A DNA stretch of 64,000 nucleotides, taken from Arthrobacter terrae (GTDB lineage Bacteria > Actinomycetota > Actinomycetes > Actinomycetales > Micrococcaceae). A program made the position numbers and the translations under genes. A model generated the notes under the pieces. It saw only the letters and a list, made by a program, of their open reading frames with translations. It was not told where the DNA came from and made no database searches. Positions 51,582-60,531 of the stretch are shown here, one piece after another (position 1 is the first letter of the stretch; every line of letters begins with the position of its first letter). The stretch spans positions 62,001-126,000 of the forward strand of contig NZ_JADNYM010000002.1 in the NCBI RefSeq assembly GCF_015708085.1, read 5' to 3'.

Positions 51582-52777
51582 CGCGGTCCACCGCGCAGCG
51601 CGGACAGGATGCCCGCTGCGAGCTTTTTAGCAGGGCGCGAACCGGCAATCTCTGCCAGCTGGCCACGTTCGGTAGCAGCGGCAGCCGTCCGAAGCACTGG
51701 CATGACGGCCATGACAGCGCAGCCCACGGCATCCGCGATCAGTTCAGCATCCATCCCCTCGCGCAGCGGGCCCCGCACCACCAATGCGACCGGCACAGCG
51801 GGCAAGTCGCGCACTATCCGGGCTGTGGCCACCGCCTGCCGCAACTGGGCCGGAACCACCGCGAGCAGCTGATCGCAATGACAGCCCAGCGTTACCAGCG
51901 AGTCACGGTTCCGACCCAGATCAACCACCGTGAGTTCATAGCCGCGGCGGGCTGACCGGAGAACCTGAGCGCCAGCGCCAGTGGAAGCGCGTTCACCACC
52001 AGCCCCCCGAACGGGCCCGTGCCGCCCCCACGAGAGAAGCGAAAAGCCGGCAACCACGGGCAGCGCGGCCGCCAGCTGATCCGGATTGATAGTGCCGGAC
52101 GCAGCGAGCAAATCCGGCCACTGTAGCCCGGCCGGCTCATCAGCGCAGACCGCGATATCCAGGCCGCCGCCCCACTCATCGCCGTCGACCAGCAGCGTCC
52201 GGACCCCGTCCTTGGCCGCAAAAGCTGCGAGCAGTACCGCAAGCGTTGATGCACCGGAACCGCCGGAACCGCCCAGTACGCCCAGCACGAACCCCTCGGC
52301 TGCGGGGTCGCGGAGCTGGCTGAGGAACTCGGCGAGCCACTCCGAGGCTTCCGGCACGGCGGCAACCCGATCCGCACCGGAAAGCGCCGCCTGCCGCCAC
52401 AGCTGCTCACGTTCGCTGGAAAATCCGACCAACAGCGTCGGGCCTTGCCGACGACGCGGGCCGCCAGCCGCATCGGCGCCAAGCGAATCAATACCGATCA
52501 ATACTGCTGCTGCGGCCTCCCACTGGGGCCCAGCCGCTTCCATCATGGGAATCACCGTCAGCGCGACGGCTGCTGCGGCAGCGACGCGCCCGATTTCGTC
52601 CTGCAGGGCAACCGACTGGGTCACTAAGAGTACGCTGCCACCGCGCGACGGCAGCCAGGCCGGAACGCCAACGGCGGCGGTCTCAGCCACTGCCCGACTG
52701 TCCGGCACGCCCGCCAGGGGCCGACGCATGGGCAGATGGCCCGTCCTGCGGTCCCTCGCGATCGAATGTTCCTCCAT
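51578..52777 (-). CDS. TadZ/CpaE-like septum site-determining protein (Ssd family)
   Basis: About 399 residues. The N-terminal 150 residues resemble a receiver-like domain (SVLLVTQSVALQDEIGRVAAAA, then LLVGFSSEREQLWRQAALSGADRVAAVPE). The C-terminal MinD/ParA-like ATPase has a deviant Walker A GVLGGSGGSGASTLA and LLVDGDEWGGGLD. TadZ proteins place the pilus assembly machine at the cell pole; the mycobacterial homologue Rv3660c is called Ssd. The ATG at 52777 has AAGAAT 6 nt upstream; a much longer open frame to the right is an artefact of the repeat array. First gene of the tad operon. Confidence 0.86.
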   Translation of the reverse strand: MEEHSIARDRRTGHLPMRRPLAGVPDSRAVAETAAVGVPAWLPSRGGSVLLVTQSVALQDEIGRVAAAAAVALTVIPMMEAAGPQWEAAAAVLIGIDSLGADAAGGPRRRQGPTLLVGFSSEREQLWRQAALSGADRVAAVPEASEWLAEFLSQLRDPAAEGFVLGVLGGSGGSGASTLAVLLAAFAAKDGVRTLLVDGDEWGGGLDIAVCADEPAGLQWPDLLAASGTINPDQLAAALPVVAGFSLLSWGRHGPVRGAGGERASTGAGAQVLRSARRGYELTVVDLGRNRDSLVTLGCHCDQLLAVVPAQLRQAVATARIVRDLPAVPVALVVRGPLREGMDAELIADAVGCAVMAVMPVLRTAAAATERGQLAEIAGSRPAKKLAAGILSALRGGPR

Positions 52778-52783
52778 GATCTT

Positions 52784-52789
52784 ATTCTT
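52784..52789 (-). promoter_or_regulatory. -10-like element, tad operon
   Basis: AAGAAT on the minus strand, 6 nt before ATG at 52777. Confidence 0.4.
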
Positions 52790-52929
52790 CGCCTCACAAT
52801 TGCCTGGCAGGGAGCCCCGCGGGCAATTGTTGGTCCAGGGCACAGCGGGCAACCATGTGGAGGGGCGACACAGGGCGAAGCCGGAGGCTCTTGTGTCCCG
52901 GAGCTGTCCCTGCTCTGCCCCTGCTCTGT

Positions 52930-53091
52930 CCCCGCGAAAACCCGGGCGGTCCCCGCGAAACCCTGCGAAACCCCGCGCGACCCGGCGCGACCCCGCGAAA
53001 ACCCGGGCAGTCCCCGCGAAACCCCGCGAAACCCCGCGAAACCCCGCGAGACCCCGCGAAACCCCGCGCGGCCCGGCGCGGCCCGGCGCGA
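52930..53091. repeat. 10 bp GC-rich tandem array with 61 bp higher-order unit
   Basis: Repeats of the type CGCGAAACCC fill about 160 bp between the divergent tad operon and DNA polymerase gene. A 61 bp higher-order copy starts at 52930 and again at 52991. The array ends 2 bp before the -10-like GACAAT of the polymerase gene, so the -35 region lies in the repeats. With 52778-52929 (no gene seen) it makes up the 328 bp intergenic region. Confidence 0.92.
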
Positions 53092-53093
53092 GA

Positions 53094-53099
53094 GACAAT
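53094..53099 (+). promoter_or_regulatory. -10-like element, leaderless DNA polymerase gene
   Basis: GACAAT, 6 nt before ATG at 53106, directly at the edge of the tandem array. Confidence 0.4.
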
Positions 53100-53105
53100 A
53101 AAGCT

Positions 53106-54863
53106 ATGTATCTCCTACTGGCACCTTCTCCACGCGGCGCCGCGGGCACGGAACCGGCTGTGGATATTCTTCGCCTCGATGCCTCCGGAGCAGCCGTCGC
53201 CACCCGCACGCTCTTGCGTACCGATCTTCCGCTGGCGGTCCGGGAGCTGGAACGGGAGCTGGAAGGGGAGCTGGGCCAGGGACGTCGGCCCCGCTGGGTC
53301 TGGTACAAAGCGCAGGGCTGGTACCCGGACCTGCTGGCAGCGGGCGTGCGCGTTGACCGCTGCCACGACGTCGCCCTGTGCCGGAATATACTGGTCCACT
53401 CCACCTTCACCGCCGGCACGGACTATGCCCTGACCACGGCTCCCCTTCCCTTGGACGATCGCCCTGAGCCACGACCTGTCATGGCAGATCAAGTCAGCCT
53501 CTTCGAAGAACTTGACCAACACCCGCGCAGCGACGGCCCGGAGATGGCTGAGCTACGGCAGGAATTCACCGCTCAGCTGCAGTCGGTCCGGGAGTCCACC
53601 CAGCCCGCACGACTTACCCTGCTCCTGGCAGCTGAGTCAGCGGGTGCGCTGATAGCCGCCGAGATGCGGCACACCGGCCTGCCCTGGCGCGCCGATCTGC
53701 ACGAGCAGATCCTCCTCAGGCATCTTGGCCCGCGTCCAACCGGTGCCCAGCGCCCGGAGAAACTGGAGTTCCTGGCCGGCCGGCTCCGCGAGGAGCTCAA
53801 AGCTCCCTCACTTAACCCGGATTCCGCGCAGGAGCTCGTTCGTGCTCTGCACCGGGCCGGCATTGAGACGAAAACCACCCGGTCGTGGGAGCTGGAACAA
53901 ATCTCCCACCCGGCCATTGAGCTTTTGCTGGCCTACAAAAAAATCAGCCGGTTGCACACGGCGAACGGCTGGGCCTGGCTGGACCAGTGGGTGGCCGGGG
54001 GACGCTTCCGTCCCGAGTATGTGGTCGGCGGCGTGGTCTCCGGGCGCTGGGCATCGCGCGGTGGCGGCGCGCTGCAGATTCCCAGGCAAATACGAGCTGC
54101 AGCGCATGCAGATCCGGGCTGGAAGCTGATCGTTGCCGACGCCGCGCAACTGGAGCCGAGGGTGCTGGCTGCCTTGGCCAAGGACAGCACAATGGCCGAA
54201 GCCGCCCGGGACAAGGACCTCTATGCCGGGATTGCCGCGCAGGGATTCGGCGGCGACAGGGCCAAGGCAAAGGCGGCGCTGCTGGGTGCCATGTATGGTG
54301 CGACGACGGGCGAGTCCGGTCGGCTGATGGGCCAGCTGGCCAAGAGCTATCCCGCCGCGGTTGGTTTCGTGGAAGCAGCTGCGCGGGCCGGCGAGCGTGG
54401 CGAGGTGGTGACCTCCAGATTGGGACGCAGCTGTCCTGCGCCGTCGGATCAATGGTTGGCTACGCAGCGCAGCAGCACGGCGGAGGAGCAACGGCGGGCG
54501 GAGAGCGCCGCACGTTCGCGGGGGCGTTTTACCCGGAATTTCGTGGTGCAGGGGTCAGCGGCGGACTGGGCTGCCTGCTGGCTGGCCGAAGTACGACGGC
54601 GGCTGGGCGCCTTGACGGCCGAACTCGCGGTGCCGTCCGCGGCCGGCACCGCGGACGCAACGCCTGCACACCGGAAAGGCCCGGAGCTGGTCTTTTTCCT
54701 GCACGACGAGGTCATGGTCCATGCCCCGGATGAGCTGCTGGACAGCGTCGTGCAGGTGCTGGAGGAATCCTCGCGGGCTGCTACCAGGTTGTTGTTCGGG
54801 AACATACCGATCGCTTTTCCGGTGAACATCACCGTTGTCGACTCCTACGCCGATGCCAAGTAG
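53106..54863 (+). CDS. family A DNA polymerase, stand-alone (bifunctional 3'-5' exonuclease/polymerase type)
   Basis: A 585-residue polymerase I-like protein without the 5' nuclease domain. Residues 1-190 form a divergent exonuclease-like domain with no clear DEDD motif. Polymerase motif A is VADAAQLEPRVLAALA (metal Asp, and Gln/Glu as in DYSQIELR), motif B is RAKAKAALLGAMYG (Arg, Lys and Tyr present, Phe replaced by Leu), and motif C is FFLHDEVMVHAP. Polymerase residues are thus intact. It is much shorter than PolA (about 900), so it is a second family A polymerase typical of actinobacteria, of unclear role. The start is leaderless, next to a tandem array. Confidence 0.88.
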   Translation: MYLLLAPSPRGAAGTEPAVDILRLDASGAAVATRTLLRTDLPLAVRELERELEGELGQGRRPRWVWYKAQGWYPDLLAAGVRVDRCHDVALCRNILVHSTFTAGTDYALTTAPLPLDDRPEPRPVMADQVSLFEELDQHPRSDGPEMAELRQEFTAQLQSVRESTQPARLTLLLAAESAGALIAAEMRHTGLPWRADLHEQILLRHLGPRPTGAQRPEKLEFLAGRLREELKAPSLNPDSAQELVRALHRAGIETKTTRSWELEQISHPAIELLLAYKKISRLHTANGWAWLDQWVAGGRFRPEYVVGGVVSGRWASRGGGALQIPRQIRAAAHADPGWKLIVADAAQLEPRVLAALAKDSTMAEAARDKDLYAGIAAQGFGGDRAKAKAALLGAMYGATTGESGRLMGQLAKSYPAAVGFVEAAARAGERGEVVTSRLGRSCPAPSDQWLATQRSSTAEEQRRAESAARSRGRFTRNFVVQGSAADWAACWLAEVRRRLGALTAELAVPSAAGTADATPAHRKGPELVFFLHDEVMVHAPDELLDSVVQVLEESSRAATRLLFGNIPIAFPVNITVVDSYADAK

Positions 54864-54880
54864 CCGCACCCGCACAGCGG

Positions 54881-55597
54881 TCAGAGCGGCGCGGCGATAA
54901 TGCGGTCGGCATCCCAAGGAACCGACCAGTGAAGATGTTCGAACAAGCGGCTCAGGATTCCGGCGGTGAAACCCCACACCAGAACCCCGTTTACCAAAAA
55001 GGCAGGGCTGCTGAAGGTCCGTGGGCCACGGTTCAGTGTTGCCGTATACCGGTTGTCCGGATCCAGCAGATCGCGGACCGGGACACGAAAAACCTGGGCG
55101 GACTCGCCGTAGTCCACCACAGCGACAGCGGACGGAGCAGTCCACCAGGCCAGCACCGGAGTCACCATGAAATTACTGACCGGGAGGGCAACCTCCGGCA
55201 GCCGGCCCAGGATCTGGACTCCGGCCGGGTCCAGCCCGGTTTCTTCCACGGCCTCCCGCAATGCAGTCGCGTCCACAGATGCGTCCCCCGCGTCGACCCC
55301 ACCGCCGGGGAAAGCGACCTGCCCGGGATGATCCGTCAGCGTGGCAGCCCGCTCTATCAGCAGCACATCCAGCCCGGCGGGAGCCAACGGCTTGCCGGAG
55401 GCGGCGGGAACGTCATCCAGGGCACCAAAAAGCAGCAATACCGCAGCCTGCCGCGCCGTGCGTGGATCCAACGGGCGCGGCCAATGATCATCCCGGGCGG
55501 CATCGAGGCCACCCGAAGCGGCTTTCTGCGCGATGGCCACCAGCTGAGCATAAACACTGGCCGTCCGCGCGCCGGCCACTGCAGGTTTCCGGGTCAC
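54881..55597 (-). CDS. Nudix hydrolase, CoA pyrophosphatase-like
   Basis: A 238-residue Nudix protein. [36 protein letters not shown] joins the CoA-pyrophosphatase signature (H-GQ-AFPGG) to the Nudix box REAVEETG. It would cleave CoA and related dinucleotides to 3',5'-ADP and 4'-phosphopantetheine. Its GTG overlaps the nth stop by 4 nt (GTGA), so nth and this gene are coupled. It converges on the polymerase gene with a 17 bp gap. Confidence 0.9.
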   Translation of the reverse strand: MTRKPAVAGARTASVYAQLVAIAQKAASGGLDAARDDHWPRPLDPRTARQAAVLLLFGALDDVPAASGKPLAPAGLDVLLIERAATLTDHPGQVAFPGGGVDAGDASVDATALREAVEETGLDPAGVQILGRLPEVALPVSNFMVTPVLAWWTAPSAVAVVDYGESAQVFRVPVRDLLDPDNRYTATLNRGPRTFSSPAFLVNGVLVWGFTAGILSRLFEHLHWSVPWDADRIIAAPL

Positions 55598-56535
55598 AGG
55601 CTGTCCGCGACCCGCGTCGTCGAACGTCCGGATACCGGCGCCGCCGGTCCCATCCCCGCTCCAGCCGCAGATCCCGTCGTCGGGCCGGACGACTGCTGCC
55701 GTGCCAGTAACTGTGCTTCCTGGCGGTACTCGGCCGCACGGGAAACATCACCTAGCATCCGTGCCAGCAGTTCCTCATTGCCCGGTGCCAGCTCGTATTT
55801 GAGCAGCTTCTTCGCTTTTACCGGATCCGTCTCGCCCTCTCCGTAGGAGGGACACAAGGTGGCGACCGGGCAGGCACCGCACGCCGGTTTACGTGCATGG
55901 CAGACCCGACGCCCGTGGAACACCACCCGATGCGAGAGCATCGTCCACTCAGCCTTAGCGACTAAAGCGCCAACATCTGATTCAATCTGGACCGGATCTT
56001 TGGACTCAGTCCAGCCGAAGCGCCGCGCAAGCCGAATGAAATGGGTATCCACAGTGATCCCGGGGATTCCAAACGCGTTGCCGAGCACAACATTGGCCGT
56101 TTTGCGCCCGACGCCGGCGAGCGTTACCAAATCGTCCAGCCGTCCTGGCACTACGCCGTCATACTCGTCAACAATTCGGGTTGCCAGCGAAATCAGGCTC
56201 CGGGACTTGGCACGGAAAAAACCGGTCGACTGGATCATGGTTTCCAGCTCTGCCACATTGGCCTCCGCGAGTGCGCGGGCGTCAGGGTATCTGGCAAACA
56301 GTGCCGGCGTGGTCTGATTGACCCGCACGTCGGTGGTTTGGGCGGAGAGCACGGTGGCCACAACGAGTTCGAACGGATTGCGGAAGTCCAGTTCCGCGTG
56401 GGCATACGGGTAGGCCTTCGCCAGCTGCCGGTTGATCTTTCCCGCCCTGCGCTTGAGCGCAAGCAGAGATTCACCGGTGCCGCGGGGCACCGAATCCGCC
56501 GCCCCGGTCTTAGCCGACGCACTTTTAGGCGGCAT
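55594..56535 (-). CDS. nth: endonuclease III Nth (DNA glycosylase/AP lyase)
   Basis: About 313 residues, longer than E. coli Nth (211) by N- and C-terminal extensions. The helix-hairpin-helix [21 protein letters not shown] holds the catalytic Lys, and [13 protein letters not shown] holds the catalytic Asp. The [4Fe-4S] loop is [17 protein letters not shown] (C-x6-C-x2-C-x5-C). It removes oxidised pyrimidines in base excision repair. ATG at 56535 is preferred over the TTG four codons earlier. The C-terminal tail of about 75 residues is Ala/Gly/Ser-rich. Confidence 0.94.
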   Translation of the reverse strand: MPPKSASAKTGAADSVPRGTGESLLALKRRAGKINRQLAKAYPYAHAELDFRNPFELVVATVLSAQTTDVRVNQTTPALFARYPDARALAEANVAELETMIQSTGFFRAKSRSLISLATRIVDEYDGVVPGRLDDLVTLAGVGRKTANVVLGNAFGIPGITVDTHFIRLARRFGWTESKDPVQIESDVGALVAKAEWTMLSHRVVFHGRRVCHARKPACGACPVATLCPSYGEGETDPVKAKKLLKYELAPGNEELLARMLGDVSRAAEYRQEAQLLARQQSSGPTTGSAAGAGMGPAAPVSGRSTTRVADSL

Positions 56536-56550
56536 TGTCCGGACCAAGAA

Positions 56551-57996
56551 TTACTCGCTCTCTGGCGCCCGCTCGATATTGCGCAAATCACGCAACACTC
56601 CCGCGCGGCCTTCGGTGTTCTGCACCAGGAAGTCGTGACCGCGATCCTTCAGGGCCAGAATCCAATTGCCTGGTTCCACATTGTAAAGGAACGCCCCGGT
56701 CTTTTCGTCGAACACCGGACGCTTACGGTCAACGGCAAACCAGAATGCGTCATAGACGGCTTTCTCGCCCTGCCGATTCCCCGCATCGTGGCTGTGGTCC
56801 GGATCGTGGCGTGATCCGGGATCGACGGTAGCGCCAATGCTTTCCGGCCTGGCGTGTGTATGCGTGTCGACCGTCGGGTTGTGCGCCGTTCGCGGGGCAG
56901 CAGCGGCGGTTTCGGCCGTGTGCTGAGCTAGTGCACTCTGTGCTGCGCCGTTCTGGCCGGCGGCGTTGGAGGGCAATGCGTTGGAACCGGCAGGATGCGA
57001 GACACCGGGTAGCGCCTGACCGGACGTGTCAGGCGTCGGAGCGGACTTGCCGGAAGCGGACCGATCAGCGTCCGGCTTGGCACCGTCGAGCTTCGCAGCC
57101 GCCGGCTTGGCAGCGTCGGGCTTGGCAGCGTCGGGCTTGGCAGCGCCGGGCTTGGCAGCGCCGGGCGTAACAACCACTGGCTTCGCAGCAGCCGTCTGGG
57201 TAGCGTCCGTCTTCGCAGCAACCGCCGACTGGGCAACCACCGGCTTCGCAGCATCCGACTTGGCAGCGTCCGGCTTAGCAGCATCCGACTGGGCAGCGTC
57301 CGACTGGGCAGCGTCCGTCTGGGCAGCGTCCGTCGAAGCACCAATAGACTTCGCAGCAGGCACGGCAACCGCAGGCTCGGCAACCGCAGGCTTGGCTGCT
57401 ACCGGCTTGGCAACTGCAGGTTTGGCCACCGCGGGAACAACATCGCGGGCCACCGGATGCGCAGGCGTTTCCGGACGATGTGCAAAGTCGGCTGCGAAGA
57501 ACGCAAGCCAAGGCGCGACGACGGTGGATGCCAGCAAACCGAGGGAACCTATCAGCCCGATCAGGAAAGCCCAACGGAAATCAGAGACCGTGTAAAGGAA
57601 GAAAAATGCGGTGGCAAAAGACGCAACCACGGAACCGAACTGGTCAACAGAAAGCGAGCCGATCCTCGTCTTGACGCCGGCAGAGAACCGCCGGGTCAGG
57701 AACAGGACGCCGGTGAGCAACGGCAGCACTACCCCAATGCCCAGGAAGAACAGGGAAAATCCGTTCCACAAGTTCAGGTAGTAATCGGTGCGAAACAGTG
57801 GCAGCACGGAACCAATAAAGATCACGACGACGGACCCCAAGGCCACCACGTCGCGCAGGGTCAGCGGACCCAGCAGTGCCTGGCTCGTCTGGGAACGCCC
57901 GGGAGCGCCCAAGGAAGTGCTGCCAACGGCTGGCTCCGCACCGTTGTCGCTGCGGCTTCCTAAGCCTTTGTCGGCGCCGAATTGCTGCTCTGTCAT
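56551..57996 (-). CDS. membrane protein with Ala/Lys/Pro/Asp pentapeptide repeats
   Basis: A 481-residue protein. Residues 45-170 hold about four hydrophobic helices (VVALGSVVVIFIGSVLPLF, FFLGIGVVLPLLTGVLFL, VASFATAFFFLYTVSDF, FLIGLIGSLGLLASTVVAPWLAFF). From about 185 to 330 it is a low-complexity AAKPD/AAQSD repeat. The C-terminal 70 residues (AVYDAFWFAVDRKRPVFDEKTGAFLYNVEPGNWILALKDRGHDFLVQNTEGRAGVLRDL) form a compact conserved-looking domain. Function unknown; the repeat resembles a flexible cytoplasmic linker. AAGGAG precedes the ATG. A 15 bp DNA unit underlies the repeat (about 57080-57330). Confidence 0.75.
   Translation of the reverse strand: MTEQQFGADKGLGSRSDNGAEPAVGSTSLGAPGRSQTSQALLGPLTLRDVVALGSVVVIFIGSVLPLFRTDYYLNLWNGFSLFFLGIGVVLPLLTGVLFLTRRFSAGVKTRIGSLSVDQFGSVVASFATAFFFLYTVSDFRWAFLIGLIGSLGLLASTVVAPWLAFFAADFAHRPETPAHPVARDVVPAVAKPAVAKPVAAKPAVAEPAVAVPAAKSIGASTDAAQTDAAQSDAAQSDAAKPDAAKSDAAKPVVAQSAVAAKTDATQTAAAKPVVVTPGAAKPGAAKPDAAKPDAAKPAAAKLDGAKPDADRSASGKSAPTPDTSGQALPGVSHPAGSNALPSNAAGQNGAAQSALAQHTAETAAAAPRTAHNPTVDTHTHARPESIGATVDPGSRHDPDHSHDAGNRQGEKAVYDAFWFAVDRKRPVFDEKTGAFLYNVEPGNWILALKDRGHDFLVQNTEGRAGVLRDLRNIERAPESE
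57080..57330. repeat. 15 bp coding repeat (AAKPD/AAQSD)
   Basis: Degenerate 15 bp units of the type GGCTTGGCAGCGTCG occur many times, with the best-preserved run at about 57100-57170. Confidence 0.8.
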
Positions 57997-58189
57997 CTGG
58001 TGCTCCTTGCCGGACGGCCATCCTGTAGCCCACCGGTATGTCTGGCACGGACTCGCCTAAGGCGGCCCGCGTCGCTCTTCTGGAAAGTCACGATCCTATT
58101 ACAGCCTAATGACACAACCCTGACATCACTAGCAGGCGAATACGCCAGTCGCTGCTGGTCGCAGATACAGGTCCACTCGCCGCAGGAGC

Positions 58190-58205
58190 TGTGACCGAAG
58201 ACACG
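58190..58205. promoter_or_regulatory. possible Crp/GlxR-type site upstream of acs
   Basis: TGTGA-N6-ACACG matches 8 of 10 half-site positions of TGTGA-N6-TCACA. It lies 66 bp upstream of the acs start, in a 274 bp gap where no gene is seen. Crp-family control of acs is known in related actinobacteria. Confidence 0.35.
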
Positions 58206-58270
58206 TGCGGACAATGCGGCGCGCTAAGGTTGAATCCGGAATCAGTCTTAGCTGAATTGAGAGGTTAGAG

Positions 58271-60301
58271 ATGTCCCAGGACCCAATTGCGGTCTCACCC
58301 GCAACCGGTAATACCGGTGCCGGCAGCACCGGTGACGCGCTGGAAAACCTGCTGCAGGAAAACCGCAAGTTCCCACCCAGCGCCGGATTCGCTGCGGATT
58401 CCGTCGTGAAAGCGTCCGAATACGCCGAAGCGGCAGCTGATGCCCCGGCATTCTGGGCCAAGCAGGCGCGCGGACTGCTTTCCTGGCATAAGGACTTCAC
58501 CGAGACACTCGATTGGTCCAACCCGCCGTTTGCCAAGTGGTTCGGTGACGGCCAGCTGAACGCCGCCTACAACGCGCTGGACCGGCACGTCGAAAACGGG
58601 CTCGGCGAGCGCGTTGCCATCTACTTTGAGGGCGAACCGGGAGACACGCGCAGCTACACCTATGCGCAGCTGACCGAGGAGGTAAAGAAGGCCGCCAATG
58701 CCTTTGAGTCCCTGGGCGTAGCCAAGGGCGACCGCGTGGCCGTCTACCTGCCGATGATCCCGGAGGCAGTGATTACGCTGCTGGCCTGCGCACGGATCGG
58801 TGCCGTACATTCGGTGGTTTTCGGCGGGTTCTCCGCGGATGCGCTGCGTTCGCGCATTGACGATGCCGAAGCCAAACTGGTGGTCACCGCGGACGGCACT
58901 TACCGCCGCGGCAAGCCCAGCGCCCTCAAGCCCGCCGTGGACGCCGCGCTCACCGCACCCGGGCACACAGTCGGGCACGTCGTCGTCGTCAAGCGCAACG
59001 GTGAGAACGTTGACTGGACCGAGGGCCGCGATCTCTGGTGGGACGACGCCGTCGGCGGTGCAGCCGCCGAGCACACCGCCGTCGGCCATGATGCCGAGCA
59101 CCCGCTGTTTATCCTCTACACCTCCGGTACCACCGGCAGGCCCAAGGGTATCCTGCACACCACCGGTGGCTACCTGACGCAGGCCGCGTACACGCACAAG
59201 GCCGTTTTTGACCTGCATCCGGAAACCGATGTTTACTGGTGCACGGCCGACGTCGGCTGGGTCACCGGTCACACATATGTCGCCTACGCGCCGCTCATCA
59301 ACGGCGCTACGCAGCTGATCTACGAGGGCACGCCGGATTCCCCGCATCAGGGCCGCTGGTGGGAACTGATCGAAAAATACAAGGTTTCCATCCTCTACAC
59401 CGCGCCCACCGCGATCCGGACCTGCATGAAGTGGGGTCGAGAGATCCCGGGCAGGTACGATCTGAGCTCCATCCGGGTGCTCGGTTCTGTGGGTGAGCCG
59501 ATCAACCCGGAGGCCTGGATGTGGTACCGGGACGTAATCGGCGCGAATGCGGGGAAGAACGGCGAGAAGAAGGATGACCCGGCACCGATCGTAGACACCT
59601 GGTGGCAGACCGAGACGGGCGCGCAGATGATTGCGCCGCTGCCCGGCGTCACCGCCACGAAGCCGGGCTCGGCCCAGACGCCGCTGCCGGGCATTGCAGT
59701 GGACGTGGTGGATGAGATGGGCGAGTCGGTACCCAACGGTTCCGGCGGTTACCTGGTGATCCGAGAACCGTGGCCGGCTATGCTGCGCGGCATTTGGGGA
59801 GACGAGCAGCGTTACAAGGACACCTACTGGTCCCGTTTCGACTCGATGTACTTTGCCGGTGACGGTGCCAAGTTCGACGACGACGGCGACGTCTGGCTGC
59901 TGGGGCGGGTCGACGATGTGATGAACGTCTCCGGACACCGCCTCTCCACCACGGAGATTGAGTCCGCGCTGGTCAGCCACCCCTCAGTCGCTGAAGCGGC
60001 CGTGGTGGGGGCTGCGGACGAGACCACAGGGCAGACCGTGGTGGCGTTTGTGATTCTGCGCGGGAGTGCTGTGGATGACGCCGATATTGTGACCACACTG
60101 CGCAACCACGTGGGCAAGGAAATCGGCCCGATCGCTAAGCCCAAGACGATCCTGGTGGTGCCTGAGCTGCCCAAGACGCGGTCCGGGAAGATCATGCGGC
60201 GCCTGCTCAAGGACGTCGCCGAGGGCCGCGACGTCGGTGACGCCTCCACGCTGGCTGACAACTCGGTAATGCAACAGATCGCAGAGTCACTGAAAAAGTA
60301 G
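58271..60301 (+). CDS. acs: acetate-CoA ligase (acetyl-CoA synthetase)
   Basis: A 676-residue AMP-forming acetyl-CoA synthetase. [11 protein letters not shown] is the P-loop; the substrate-pocket region [15 protein letters not shown] and the Trp-containing DTWWQTETG select acetate; the hinge is [17 protein letters not shown], and the acetylatable Lys is in [19 protein letters not shown] precedes the ATG. Its acetylation by a GNAT and deacetylation by AcuC (encoded at 32014) is a plausible control circuit. A 16 bp hairpin follows the stop. Confidence 0.97.
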   Translation: MSQDPIAVSPATGNTGAGSTGDALENLLQENRKFPPSAGFAADSVVKASEYAEAAADAPAFWAKQARGLLSWHKDFTETLDWSNPPFAKWFGDGQLNAAYNALDRHVENGLGERVAIYFEGEPGDTRSYTYAQLTEEVKKAANAFESLGVAKGDRVAVYLPMIPEAVITLLACARIGAVHSVVFGGFSADALRSRIDDAEAKLVVTADGTYRRGKPSALKPAVDAALTAPGHTVGHVVVVKRNGENVDWTEGRDLWWDDAVGGAAAEHTAVGHDAEHPLFILYTSGTTGRPKGILHTTGGYLTQAAYTHKAVFDLHPETDVYWCTADVGWVTGHTYVAYAPLINGATQLIYEGTPDSPHQGRWWELIEKYKVSILYTAPTAIRTCMKWGREIPGRYDLSSIRVLGSVGEPINPEAWMWYRDVIGANAGKNGEKKDDPAPIVDTWWQTETGAQMIAPLPGVTATKPGSAQTPLPGIAVDVVDEMGESVPNGSGGYLVIREPWPAMLRGIWGDEQRYKDTYWSRFDSMYFAGDGAKFDDDGDVWLLGRVDDVMNVSGHRLSTTEIESALVSHPSVAEAAVVGAADETTGQTVVAFVILRGSAVDDADIVTTLRNHVGKEIGPIAKPKTILVVPELPKTRSGKIMRRLLKDVAEGRDVGDASTLADNSVMQQIAESLKK

Positions 60302-60329
60302 AGCGCCACCGGAAACGCGGGGCGGTGTG

Positions 60330-60378
60330 AGGTGCGCGCGATGGGGTCGTTCCGACGATCATCCCATCGCGTGCACCT
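60330..60378 (+). terminator. strong hairpin after acs, probable terminator
   Basis: Arms AGGTGCGCGCGATGGG and CCCATCGCGTGCACCT pair at 15 of 16 positions around a 17 nt loop, which itself can fold (GTCG/CGAC). There is no U-tract, so terminator function is inferred from position. Confidence 0.65.
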
Positions 60379-60415
60379 TAGCTACTTAAAGCGTAATCCA
60401 AACGTGACAAAATGA

Positions 60416-60457
60416 TCGAAATTTATCTCTTTTGAGCATTGACGTTCGATTTTTATC
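60416..60457. promoter_or_regulatory. direct-repeat operator upstream of the sugar ABC operon
   Basis: TCGAAATTTATC (60416-60427) and TCGATTTTTATC (60446-60457) match at 10 of 12 positions and start 30 bp apart, about three helical turns. The second copy lies between the -35 and -10. Such spaced direct repeats fit a DeoR-family repressor, whose gene starts at 63916. Confidence 0.65.
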
Positions 60458-60466
60458 GTTTATGCT
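60439..60466 (+). promoter_or_regulatory. promoter of the sugar ABC operon
   Basis: TTGACG (60439-60444), a 16 bp spacer, and TATGCT (60461-60466). It is one of the clearest -35/-10 pairs in the window; a 5' untranslated region of about 60 nt leads to a Shine-Dalgarno AAAGGGAG. Confidence 0.75.
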
Positions 60467-60531
60467 TGGTGCATGTGATGCGTTTCATAGCCGCATGTTG
60501 TGCCAAAGCCAGTCTTTCAAAGGGAGAAACC

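Noticed and set aside
52778-53419. N-terminal extension of the TadZ/Ssd gene through the tandem array
   Set aside because: The open frame exists only because the array lacks stops; family length and a -10-like hexamer support the ATG at 52777.
58295-59980. 561-codon open frame on the minus strand opposite acs
   Set aside because: Shadow of the acetyl-CoA synthetase gene, which has all family motifs.
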